Assembly: GCA_002390455.1 (NCBI GenBank)
Contig: DGPN01000042.1
Span: 26,982-90,981 of the forward strand
Direction: 5' to 3'
From: Flavobacteriaceae bacterium UBA4439
Lineage (GTDB): Bacteria; Bacteroidota; Bacteroidia; Flavobacteriales; Flavobacteriaceae
DNA length: 64,000 nucleotides
Shown here: piece by piece, positions 35,982 through 44,150 of the stretch
Position numbering within the stretch: position 1 is the first letter of the stretch
Layout: each line of letters opens with the position of its first letter
Made by a program: the position numbers and the translations under genes
The notes under the pieces: model-generated
The model's database searches: none
The model's input: only the letters and a program-made list of their open reading frames with translations
Told to the model about the DNA's origin: nothing

Positions 35982-36325
35982 GCGATTTTGTCTGTGTTGG
36001 GTGCAATACTTGCCGCTATCTTTTGCATCTCGGCTTGGGGAATGGAGAATTGAACACTGAACCGCAAGCGATTGGCGATCTGGTGGCTGCGATCGTTGTT
36101 TTTGTCCACTTTAAGGTCAACCCCCAGTATGCTGAGTTCTACATCTCCGCCTTTGTCGAAATTACTGCGAGTGGTGACGGCCAGGTCAAAATCCAATTCG
36201 GAATAGCCCATTGCTCCCCCTGCGGTTTTGATGTCCACCCCATAAAGGGCAACAGCCTTTTGGGCTTGTAGCAGTCCTTCTACCACTTGACTGACACTGC
36301 CGCTGATAAAATGATTGATTTGCAT
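35978..36325 (-). CDS. Small protein resembling trypsin-co-occurring domain 2 (trypco2)
   Basis: A 115-aa soluble protein with a helical first third (ISGSVSQVVEGLLQAQKAVALYG), then beta-strand-like ELDFDLAVTTRSNF...VELSILGVDLKVDKNNDRSHQIANRLRFSVQFSI. The pattern of a short amphipathic strand, a variable loop, a small central strand and a final strand with LRFSVQF recalls the trypco2 domain, which occurs beside trypsin-like proteases in predicted conflict or signalling operons. No protease gene is nearby, so this is only a suggestion. It overlaps the previous gene tail-to-tail by 4 bp. Confidence 0.55.
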   Translation of the reverse strand: MQINHFISGSVSQVVEGLLQAQKAVALYGVDIKTAGGAMGYSELDFDLAVTTRSNFDKGGDVELSILGVDLKVDKNNDRSHQIANRLRFSVQFSIPQAEMQKIAASIAPNTDKIA

Positions 36326-36592
36326 AGATGGTTAAGTTTTGATTTAGGATGTTTAGGGATTCCCCCTGATCTTGTCTGTTCTAAGGTCGTGAATTTTAAA
36401 TAAAAAATCAGTGGAAAAAAGGTAGTACCTACTTGGAAAACATCTTGATATACTCATTCATACCAGTGCAAGTCAGTTGCCAGTATTTCCTTTTTTCTTA
36501 CTATAACAGTCCTAGTTTCGCTTCATCGAGATTTTACAATAGACAAACTAACTAAGTTTTGAAAAGACTTATGTTTTTTAGAAATTATTTTC

Positions 36593-37147
36593 CTAAAATG
36601 TCATCCCTGCTGTTAACTGAACTCCAAGATCAAATGAATAAATTTTTGAAGTAAAAAACTTCTCATAGACACTTAAACCTAAAACTAATCCAAATTTTGA
36701 TCTAGGTATGTATAGGATACCTTGGGATGTCTCCAGACCAACAAGAAATTGATTCTTTTTTTCATTTGAAAACTCAACAAGTTTCTCGTTTCCCAGTCCT
36801 ACACTTGCCATTCCATTGAGATAAAAATTATTTTTGAAATGTTTAAAACCATTCCTGCCGATGGATACATATATCGAACTGTAGGACTTATAACCTGATT
36901 CTAAGAATAAATCTTTTTTTATTTCAGACTGCTCAAAACCCAATGCCCAGGGAAAAATCCATTCATTTGCTGGTTTCTTTCTGTTTTTATTTGAATAGGT
37001 GTGTATTTTCACCCCCTCAGAATTAATTCCATATGATTTAGTCATTAGCAGCAAATTTTTCCAGTGATGAAACTGTTTATTTTGGTTTTGTTGAGAAAAT
37101 AAAGAGGTAGAGCAGAAAAATAGTAGGATTAATAATTGATGTTTCAT
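36593..37147 (-). CDS. Hypothetical outer-membrane protein
   Basis: A 184-aa protein with a clear signal peptide (MKHQLLILLFFCSTSLFSQQ), then alternating hydrophobic/polar strands (YSSIYVSIGRNGF, FYLNGMASVGLG, FGLVLGLSVYEKFF) and a terminal Phe (GVQLTAGMTF), suggesting a small beta-barrel. No family recognised. Flanked by AT-rich non-coding DNA on both sides, indicating an accessory gene. Confidence 0.6.
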   Translation of the reverse strand: MKHQLLILLFFCSTSLFSQQNQNKQFHHWKNLLLMTKSYGINSEGVKIHTYSNKNRKKPANEWIFPWALGFEQSEIKKDLFLESGYKSYSSIYVSIGRNGFKHFKNNFYLNGMASVGLGNEKLVEFSNEKKNQFLVGLETSQGILYIPRSKFGLVLGLSVYEKFFTSKIYSFDLGVQLTAGMTF

Positions 37148-37698
37148 GATTTTGGGTTTTAAGAAGTAAAAAGAAATATCTTAAAAATAAATTTAATGGC
37201 TTAAAAAATGATTCGACAACTATTAACTTATTACGAGGATTCTATGCGTGTTTAGGTTGTTTCATATACAAATCAAAAGCCAGAAAAATCTGACAATTTT
37301 ATAGTGTAATCGAGCTGATAATAAGTAGAACGCTAATAAATTCATCAAAAACCAACTTTAACTCACATTTTCAATGCGTCTGCCTTATTTGGAGGTCTAA
37401 CGTTTTAAGATCGAAAATTTTTTAAAAGAACAGCCTATTTGTTATCAGTATGAAGTTTTAAAATAATATTGCTTTAGCCATTTAAGATGAACTGATAGAA
37501 CTATTGAAGTCTAATGTTTTTTATTAATGTAAAATAGATCACTTCTTTTGTCAGAATTTTCATTCAAATATTGAGATCAATCATTCATTTTATTTTAATC
37601 TAAGGTCTTGTTCTTTATGGGAGTCAAAAGATTTTTTACTTTTTTTTTGGGGCATCCAACCTGAAATTGTAGATTTTAAGTACCCAAGTTTTGTACTT
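37148..37698. other. AT-rich intergenic region without recognisable genes
   Basis: About 550 bp between divergent genes. I see no credible ORF, tRNA or IS remnant. Its only structured element is the inverted repeat at the start codon of the downstream gene (37677-37699). Composition is visibly richer in A+T than the flanking housekeeping genes. Confidence 0.6.
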
Positions 37699-37699
37699 A
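37677..37699 (+). repeat. Inverted repeat covering the start of the LRR lipoprotein gene
   Basis: TAAGTAC-N9-GTACTTA: perfect 7-bp arms at 37677-37683 and 37693-37699. The last base of the right arm is the A of the ATG. It can form an RNA hairpin next to the initiation codon or act as a DNA operator. Confidence 0.5.
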
Positions 37700-39111
37700 T
37701 GAAAGTCTCCTCCCTTAAATCTATTGTTTTATTTCTGAGTTTTACCGCAACTGTATTTTCCTGCTCTAAAAAAGATAATACTGCTACAGAAGTTCCAACT
37801 GTATCCACTTTAGAAATATTTGAAATAACAGACAACTCAGCAAAAACTATTTCTGAGGTGATTGATAATGGAGGAGGAGAAATAATCTCTAAAGGTGTTT
37901 GTTACGGCACTTCAGTTGACCCTTCCATTAGTGAAAGTAAAACAACTGATGGAGGTGGTATGGGTTCTTTTTTGAGTGAAATTGAAGGTTTAGAGCCTGA
38001 AAAAGAATATTTCATTAGAGCCTATGCCACCAATGAAATCGGGACTGCATATGGAAAAAATATATCATTTAAAACTACACCTCTCCCAATCATAAAGGGT
38101 GATCTGAATTTAGATTCTCAAGCTGAAATTGATTTACTTTTTAAATCTGATATCGAGATTATAGAAGGAGATTTGTATGTAGGATTAAGGTCTGATTTTA
38201 ACAAAAGTGCCGTAATTAATTCTTTGAGCTCAATGTCTTCTTTAAAAGAGGTTAAGGGGGACTTAGTGATAATAAATACCCGATCTTTAAAAAACCTTGA
38301 AGGTTTAAATAATATTGAAAAAATAGGGAGAAATATCATTATTTCTCACAATCAAGATTTATCGGATATTGACATTTTTAACAATTTCATTAAACTAGAG
38401 GGAGGAATAACTTTAATTTCCAACCCAGAATTAGTAGAACTCAATGGATTTAATTCCGTAACCTCATTATCTGGTGATCTTAGAATATCAGGCAACGATA
38501 AATTAGAAAGTATTTCAGGTTTGGAGTCCCTTAGTTCAATTAGTGGGGAATTGAGTATATGGTATAATTTGTCTTTACAGAACATTTCGGGTTTAAAAAA
38601 CCTTACAAGTATCCAAACAGAGAAAAATTGGTATCAAGCTTTATCAATAGTGTATAATGATAAGTTGACTGACTTAGAGGGATTTAATCAATTAAAAGAA
38701 ATTAAAGGAGGTTTGAAGATTGACTCAAATGCTGGATTGGAGAGTTTGGACGGACTTAATAATTTGACAAAAATTGATGGGGATTTAGAGATTAATAATA
38801 ATAATGTTTTAGAAAATATTAAAGCCTTGTCTAATCTTGAAACAATACTGCGTTTGCATATTAATGGAAATCACAAGCTTCAGACTTTAGATGGTTTAGA
38901 AAATTTAAAGCCCCCCAGCAGCAGTAATGCAGAAATTAGTATCATTAACAATAATCAATTATCAGACTATTGTGCCATAAAAGATTTTGTGAGTAATATT
39001 AATAATTGTAGCGATGACAACTCATTGGGGTGTGATTATTCAGTCTATGGAAATGCCTATAACCCAGAATATGAAGATATGAAAAATGGAAAGTGTAAGG
39101 AGGAAAAGTGA
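37699..39111 (+). CDS. Surface lipoprotein with Fn3-like and leucine-rich receptor-L-type repeats
   Basis: A 470-aa lipoprotein (signal ends TVFSCSKK). Residues ~35-130 form an Fn3-like Bacteroidota domain (SKGVCYGTSVDPS...YFIRAYATNEIGTAYG). About residues 135-420 hold repeated units of the type GDL.I..N..L..I.GL..L..I (e.g. GGLKIDSNAGLESLDGL), as in receptor-L/BspA-like surface proteins. The C-terminus contains several Cys (DYCAIKDFV, NNCS, LGCDYS, GKCKEE). Such proteins bind ligands or other cells, but no partner is known. AT-rich codon use compared with its neighbours suggests acquisition. Confidence 0.75.
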   Translation: MKVSSLKSIVLFLSFTATVFSCSKKDNTATEVPTVSTLEIFEITDNSAKTISEVIDNGGGEIISKGVCYGTSVDPSISESKTTDGGGMGSFLSEIEGLEPEKEYFIRAYATNEIGTAYGKNISFKTTPLPIIKGDLNLDSQAEIDLLFKSDIEIIEGDLYVGLRSDFNKSAVINSLSSMSSLKEVKGDLVIINTRSLKNLEGLNNIEKIGRNIIISHNQDLSDIDIFNNFIKLEGGITLISNPELVELNGFNSVTSLSGDLRISGNDKLESISGLESLSSISGELSIWYNLSLQNISGLKNLTSIQTEKNWYQALSIVYNDKLTDLEGFNQLKEIKGGLKIDSNAGLESLDGLNNLTKIDGDLEINNNNVLENIKALSNLETILRLHINGNHKLQTLDGLENLKPPSSSNAEISIINNNQLSDYCAIKDFVSNINNCSDDNSLGCDYSVYGNAYNPEYEDMKNGKCKEEK

Positions 39112-39120
39112 ATTATTTCT

Positions 39121-39207
39121 TTGAAGAATTCCATTTTTTGGAGGCTATCAATCGTTTTGGCCATTATCGGCATACTGTTGTTGATCGCTATGCCCATTTG
39201 TGCTTAG
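39121..39207 (+). CDS. Possible 28-residue membrane peptide
   Basis: A TTG-initiated frame 9 bp after the preceding stop encodes MKNSIFWRLSIVLAIIGILL followed by LIAMPICA. It has a basic start and one hydrophobic helix, the shape of a small membrane peptide or a severed signal peptide. There is no supporting homology and no second gene copy in view, so it may be a decayed gene start. Confidence 0.28.
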   Translation: MKNSIFWRLSIVLAIIGILLLIAMPICA

Positions 39208-39308
39208 TCAGAAGCATAATACTAAGAACACTCAAGGCTTTTACTAACGATTAAAAAATAACTTTTGGGAAGTAAGAAAAATCCTATAAATAAAGAGACT
39301 TTTAAAGT

Positions 39309-40211
39309 CTAAGATAAACTTTTGAGAAGCTGTGGGATTAATGAAACCTGCTTGTCTGTTTGAATGACAGTACTTTCTCTTTTTTGAAACCATGTCATTT
39401 GCCGTTTGGCGTAGCGGCGGGTGTTTTTTTGGATTTCGGCGATGGTCTCTTCCTGGGTTAGCTTGCCCTCAAAGTGATCAAACCATTCGGAATAGCCCAC
39501 GGTTTGAAGGGCGGGGAGTGCTCGGAAGGGGTAGAGCCGTCGGGCTTCTTCCTCCAAGCCTGCGGCAACCATTTGTTCTACCCTTTGGTTGATTCGATTA
39601 TAGAGTTTTGACCGTTCTAGGCTAAGCAATATCGTTTGGGTGGAAAAGTGACGAACTGCTGCCGATTGTCCCAAAAAAGAGGAATAAGGTTTTTGGGCGC
39701 TTTCGCATATCTGCAATGCTCGGATCAGCCGGCGGGGGTTTTTCAGATCGACCTTTTGGTAATAGTCGGGATCTTTTTCCGCCAAAGCTTTTTGGAGTCC
39801 CTCTAAGCCTTTGGTTTGGTATATATTACTAACTATATTTATAGATGTTTTATCTACCGTCGGGAAGACATCTAAGCCCTCTATAAGAGCCTGAGCATAG
39901 AGACCAGAGCCACCAACCATCAATACAGTATCGTGTTTTTGGAATAATTCGGCCAGCAATACCAATCCCTCTTTTTCGAAGTCTCCCGCCCCAAAATGCT
40001 GGTGGATGCTTTTGTTTTGGATAAAATGATGGGGGACACCGTCCCGCTCCTCTTCTGAAGGCACAGCAGTACCGATATACATTTCTTTGTAGCATTGACG
40101 GGCATCGCAGGAAATGATTTCGGTTTTGTAATGCTTTGCCAATGCAACGCTAATGGCCGTTTTACCTACTGCAGTCGGGCCAGCAATATAGACCAATCGT
40201 TTAATCGACAT
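39309..40211 (-). CDS. miaA: tRNA dimethylallyltransferase
   Basis: Adds an isopentenyl group to A37 of tRNAs reading U-starting codons. The ATG at 40211 (MSIKRLVYIAGPTAVGKT) gives 300 aa, and an upstream in-frame start is rejected. Motifs: P-loop AGPTAVGKTAISVAL, ISCDARQCYKEMYIGTAVPS, MVGGSGLYAQALIEGL, NPRRLIRALQI, TQTILLSLERSKLYNRINQRV and YAKRQMTWFQK. Overlaps the end of the channel gene by 11 bp. Confidence 0.95.
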   Translation of the reverse strand: MSIKRLVYIAGPTAVGKTAISVALAKHYKTEIISCDARQCYKEMYIGTAVPSEEERDGVPHHFIQNKSIHQHFGAGDFEKEGLVLLAELFQKHDTVLMVGGSGLYAQALIEGLDVFPTVDKTSINIVSNIYQTKGLEGLQKALAEKDPDYYQKVDLKNPRRLIRALQICESAQKPYSSFLGQSAAVRHFSTQTILLSLERSKLYNRINQRVEQMVAAGLEEEARRLYPFRALPALQTVGYSEWFDHFEGKLTQEETIAEIQKNTRRYAKRQMTWFQKRESTVIQTDKQVSLIPQLLKSLS

Positions 40212-41022
40212 GGTTGAGGGTTTCACCACATTGGTGGCAATATTTGGCCCCGTCTTTGTGTTGGGTGGTCATGCAGTGAGGACAGGCCTGGGTGTTGTGG
40301 TCGATGTTAAAAGCCTGTGAGGTAAGTTCTGCGGAAACGATCCCAGTGGGTACAGCGATAATACCATAACCCAAGACCATGATGATGGAAGCGATAAACT
40401 GCCCCAAGGGACTGGCAGGGGCAATGTCACCATAACCTACAGTGGTGAGGGTAACAATACACCAATAAATACTTCGGGGAATACTGCTAAAACCGCTTTG
40501 ATCGTCTTCGACCATATACATGATGGTGCCAAAAATGATACACAAAATCACCACACTAAACATAAAGACCAAAATTTTTGTTTTACTGCGGGCCAAGGCT
40601 TTGACCAGTGAGTTGGACTCTCCCACAAAATGGGTGAGTTTAAGAATTCTAAAAACCCTTAGTAATCGGAGGGCTCTAAGAGCCAAAAGGGATTGGGTTC
40701 CTAGAAAGAATAAAGAAATGTATTTGGGGATGATAGAAATAAAATCGATGATGCCATAGGTACTAAAGATGTATTTGGATGGTTTACTGATGGATAGTAT
40801 CCGCAATAGGTATTCTATCGTAAAGATGATCGTGATAATCCATTCGGCAATATTGAGTTGAGCGTGGTATTTTTGACCAATCCAATCAACGCTTTCCAAG
40901 GCAACTAAAACCACACTGGAAAGGATAAAGATCAGTAGAACTACATCAAACACTTTCCCAGCTCGAGTATCGGCCTCGTAAATGATTTCATGTAATCGGT
41001 GTTTGATTTTCTTGTAGTTCAA
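40201..41022 (-). CDS. Voltage-gated-type K+ channel with zinc-ribbon C-terminus
   Basis: A 273-aa protein starting at TTG 41022. It is a six-helix channel: S1-S3, an S4 with regularly spaced Arg (LRALRLLRVFRILKLTHF), and a pore loop with the selectivity filter TLTTVGYGD followed by S6 (FIASIIMVLGYGIIAVPTGIV). The last ~30 residues form CPHCMTTQHKDGAKYCHQCGE, a CxxC...CxxC zinc ribbon, in place of the usual RCK or cyclic-nucleotide domain. Likely a K+ channel in the inner membrane. The tail could sense zinc, redox state or bind nucleic acid, which is inference. Confidence 0.9.
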   Translation of the reverse strand: MNYKKIKHRLHEIIYEADTRAGKVFDVVLLIFILSSVVLVALESVDWIGQKYHAQLNIAEWIITIIFTIEYLLRILSISKPSKYIFSTYGIIDFISIIPKYISLFFLGTQSLLALRALRLLRVFRILKLTHFVGESNSLVKALARSKTKILVFMFSVVILCIIFGTIMYMVEDDQSGFSSIPRSIYWCIVTLTTVGYGDIAPASPLGQFIASIIMVLGYGIIAVPTGIVSAELTSQAFNIDHNTQACPHCMTTQHKDGAKYCHQCGETLNHVD

Positions 41023-41032
41023 TGAATGGGCG

Positions 41033-42415
41033 TTAGTGAGTGTTGATTTCAGTGATACCCAAAGGTATTAATTTTCTGAATTTATTTTTTTTGATATGGG
41101 AAAGGATCAGTGCACGACAATCCGAATTGTCTTCCATAGCAATCATGCGGTTAAGGATTTTTTCTTTGTTTTTGATTTGGTGATTTAGTTCATAAAAACC
41201 ATATCCTTTAAAACATTTATTATCAATATAAATAAAGCTATACTCTCCATCTTTTCTTCCAATACCAATCATCAGAAAATGATCGTGAGGATAGTTGTTT
41301 TTGTCCTGTAATTGGGAAAGTCTTTCGTTGTAACTTTCGGGGCTTTCTTGTTCCAAGCAAGCCCCCTTGCATCGGTCGTTTTTATAAGCAAAACAGGCTC
41401 CATCAGAATCCTGAAGAGAGGAGTGCTTATGACACAGTTGGTGGTCTTTAATCCACTGAATCATCAAATGTTTGGCTACCCGACTGTTTTTAAAAACCAC
41501 AAGGTATTCCCTATCATTGCGTACCTGTTCCAAAATCAATTGGTGGTAATCTGTTTCTTGATCGATCCTAATGCCCATAGGGTAGAGGCGGTAGCGCCCG
41601 TCTTTATTGATCTGGGGTTGGTTTTTTTTGATTTCGTGTTGTTCTTTGAGGAGGGCTATAAGCTCGCTGCCAGTGGTTTCAAAATTAACTTTATGGAGTT
41701 TCTTTTGAATTTTTTTGGATTTACGATCTGTTCCAGTCAGGTGGGTTCTTACCCTTTTTTGAATGTTATTGCTTTTACCGATGTAAAGGACATCGCCTAC
41801 GGCATTGTGTAGATAGTAAACCCCTGTGGCAGTAGGTAATTCTTCAATAATAGAAAGGTATTTGGAGGGCACTTGATGGGCGTGAAGGGCTTTGATTTGG
41901 GATTTAAGGATTTCCTTACAGCTGTCTTTTTCCAACAGCAATTCGAAAAGTTTGACCGTGGCCAAGGCATCGCCTTGGGCGCGGTGACGGTCACTGATGG
42001 GAATGCCAAGTGAACGCACCAATTTACCCAGTTTGTAGGACTCCATATCGGGGAGTAGTTCTTGGGAAAGGCTAACGGTACAGAGGGAGTTTTTTTCGAA
42101 ATTATAGCCCAAACGTTTGAACTCGGTTCTGAGGATTCGGTAGTCAAAATCGGTATTGTGTGCTACAATAAGGCAGTTTTCGGTGATTTCGATGATGCGT
42201 TTGGCCACTTCAAAAAACCTTGGGGCATTGCGCAACATCTTGCTATTAATACCGGTAAGCTTTTCTACAAAGGGCTGAATGGGTCTTTCGGGATTGACCA
42301 AACTGATGAACTGATCGGTGACTATTTGTCCATTGTGCTGATATATGGCAATTTCGGTAATGCCTTCCTCATTGTACTTTCCTCCTGTGGTTTCAATGTC
42401 TAGAATGGCGTACAT
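41033..42415 (-). CDS. DEDDh exonuclease fused to a GIY-YIG nuclease domain
   Basis: The ATG at 42415 (MYAILDIETTGG) gives 460 aa. Residues 1-170 are a DnaQ-like 3'-5' exonuclease: AILDIETTG (Exo I DxE), VAHNTDFDYRIL (Exo II) and HRAQGDALA (Exo III H-x4-D). Residues ~195-275 are a GIY-YIG domain (TGVYYLHNAVGDVLYIGKSNNIQKRVRTH) as in the UvrC N-terminus. The last part contains CAYKNDRCKGACLEQESPE-type UvrC/Cho-like Cys residues. The fusion is known in several phyla and likely serves DNA repair or nucleotide processing. Confidence 0.9.
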   Translation of the reverse strand: MYAILDIETTGGKYNEEGITEIAIYQHNGQIVTDQFISLVNPERPIQPFVEKLTGINSKMLRNAPRFFEVAKRIIEITENCLIVAHNTDFDYRILRTEFKRLGYNFEKNSLCTVSLSQELLPDMESYKLGKLVRSLGIPISDRHRAQGDALATVKLFELLLEKDSCKEILKSQIKALHAHQVPSKYLSIIEELPTATGVYYLHNAVGDVLYIGKSNNIQKRVRTHLTGTDRKSKKIQKKLHKVNFETTGSELIALLKEQHEIKKNQPQINKDGRYRLYPMGIRIDQETDYHQLILEQVRNDREYLVVFKNSRVAKHLMIQWIKDHQLCHKHSSLQDSDGACFAYKNDRCKGACLEQESPESYNERLSQLQDKNNYPHDHFLMIGIGRKDGEYSFIYIDNKCFKGYGFYELNHQIKNKEKILNRMIAMEDNSDCRALILSHIKKNKFRKLIPLGITEINTH

Positions 42416-42417
42416 AA

Positions 42418-43068
42418 TCAATAGTTACGAGGTCCAAAAATTTTGCTGCCCACACGGATCATATTACTGCCCTGTGCAATGGCCAAGGGATAGTCGCCGC
42501 TCATGCCCATTGATAGGGTTTCCAGTCGATGATTTTGTTGGATCAATTGGTCGTAGAGATTTTTTAGTCCGGCAAACTCCTGAGCAATTTGTTTTTGACC
42601 CTCGGTGTATGAGGCCATTCCCATCAGTCCTTTGATGTGAACATGGGGAAACTCCTTGGACATTTCAATGGCTTGTTGGCATTCTTCGGCCGAGAATCCA
42701 AATTTATTGTCTTCCTGAGCAATATGAATTTGAAGAAGACAGGGGATGATGCGGTTGTTTTTTGTGGCTTGTTTGTCGATTTCCTTTAGTAGTTTCAGAC
42801 TGTCGACCCCGTGGATTAAATCCACATAGGGTGCCATATATTTGACTTTGTTGGATTGAACATGCCCGATCATGTGCCATTGGATGTCTTTGGGGAGTTC
42901 TTCCTGCTTACGAGTCATGTCTTGAATTTTGTTCTCTCCAAAAACCCTTTGCCCAGCATCGTAGGCCTGCATGATTTCCTCGTTGGTTTTGGTTTTGGAA
43001 ACAGCTACCAACTGAACGTGCTGGGGGATTTCTTGCAGTATTGTCGTGGTGTTTTCTACTATACTCAT
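42418..43068 (-). CDS. YggS-family PLP homeostasis protein
   Basis: A 216-aa alanine-racemase-like barrel. The PLP Lys is in LVAVSKTKTNEEI, with FGENKIQDM, WHMIGHVQSNKVKYM, IHGVDS and GLMGMASYT, and the phosphate-binding end SMGMSGDYPLAIAQGSNMIRVGSKIFG. Members buffer free pyridoxal phosphate and have no racemase activity. Ends 2 bp before the start of the exonuclease gene, so probably cotranscribed with it. Confidence 0.94.
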   Translation of the reverse strand: MSIVENTTTILQEIPQHVQLVAVSKTKTNEEIMQAYDAGQRVFGENKIQDMTRKQEELPKDIQWHMIGHVQSNKVKYMAPYVDLIHGVDSLKLLKEIDKQATKNNRIIPCLLQIHIAQEDNKFGFSAEECQQAIEMSKEFPHVHIKGLMGMASYTEGQKQIAQEFAGLKNLYDQLIQQNHRLETLSMGMSGDYPLAIAQGSNMIRVGSKIFGPRNY

Positions 43069-43115
43069 TTTAATAAGACGTGCTACGAAGGGTTAATTAG
43101 AAGATTGAATCGCAT

Positions 43116-44081
43116 TTATTCTTTACAACAATCCATAATTTGATGGGCAAGTTCTAAAGCACGGGTTCCGTTTTCCAGAGGAACAATTACGGGATCATTT
43201 TTATCGATCGCATCTGCAAAAACTTCTAATTCTTCCAATATGGCGTTGGAATCTTCTATATTGGGATTTTCAAAATAGATTTGTTTTTTTTCTCCATCGG
43301 CATTTTCAAGAATCAGTGCGAAATCCTCTGCTTTTTTTGGGGCATCCTTCATTTTAACGACTTCCACTTTTTTGTCCAAAAAATCTACAGCGATATAAGC
43401 ATCTTTTTGAAAAAAACGGGTTTTTCGCATTTTCTTTAGGGAGATCCGACTGGCTGTTAGGTTGGCTACACAACCGTTTTCAAATTCGATTCGCGCATTG
43501 GTAATATCGGGGGTAGTACTGATGACAGCTACTCCAGAAGCGGATACAGATTTTACTTTGGAATCGACCACACTTAATAATACATCAATATCGTGTATCA
43601 TCAAATCCAAGACCACTGGCACATCGGTACCTCTGGGGTTAAACTCTGCCAAACGATGGGATTCTATAAACTTGGGGTGGGTGACCGAGGATTTTATGGC
43701 CTTAAAAGCCGGGTTAAAACGTTCGACATGCCCCACTTGACCCAGTACGCCCTTTTCAGCGGCCAGTTTGGTGATTTCACGGGCTTCGGCTACACTATTG
43801 GCAATAGGTTTTTCGATAAAGACATGCTTGCCTTCTTGGATGGCATGAAGTGCATTCTGGTGATGGTAGGGGGTAGGGGTGACGATGTCAACCATTTCAC
43901 AAGCTTGGATCAAATCGGCTTCACTTTCAAAAGCAGTATAGCCTTTTTCTTGAGCTAGGGCCTTGGCATTTTTTTGATTAGGATCATAAAATCCTACCAA
44001 CTCATATCGCTCGGAGGCCTCAAGTAAACGCAAGTGAATTTTACCCAAATGTCCTGCACCCAAAACGCCAGCTTTAATCAT
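43116..44081 (-). CDS. Gfo/Idh/MocA-family oxidoreductase
   Basis: A 321-aa protein. The N-terminal Rossmann domain has GVLGAGHLGKIHLRLL (GxGxxG), DIVTPTPYHHQNALHAIQEGKHVFIEKPIANS with the catalytic-site EKP Lys, and a C-terminal alpha/beta domain with a central sheet (VLDLMIHDIDVLLSVV). It is an NAD(P)-dependent sugar or inositol-type dehydrogenase, but the substrate cannot be predicted. It is the upstream member of the leftward run including yggS and the nuclease gene. Confidence 0.9.
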   Translation of the reverse strand: MIKAGVLGAGHLGKIHLRLLEASERYELVGFYDPNQKNAKALAQEKGYTAFESEADLIQACEMVDIVTPTPYHHQNALHAIQEGKHVFIEKPIANSVAEAREITKLAAEKGVLGQVGHVERFNPAFKAIKSSVTHPKFIESHRLAEFNPRGTDVPVVLDLMIHDIDVLLSVVDSKVKSVSASGVAVISTTPDITNARIEFENGCVANLTASRISLKKMRKTRFFQKDAYIAVDFLDKKVEVVKMKDAPKKAEDFALILENADGEKKQIYFENPNIEDSNAILEELEVFADAIDKNDPVIVPLENGTRALELAHQIMDCCKE

Positions 44082-44137
44082 AGCACTTATTTTTAATCAA
44101 AAATACCATCTTTTTCTGATTATTTTGGGGAAGTAAT

Positions 44138-44145
44138 TACATTTG
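44138..44145 (+). promoter_or_regulatory. Minus-7 element for pcm, possibly leaderless
   Basis: TACATTTG fits TAnnTTTG and ends only 5 bp before the pcm ATG at 44151. Transcription would start at or very near the initiation codon. Confidence 0.35.
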
Positions 44146-44150
44146 TCCTC

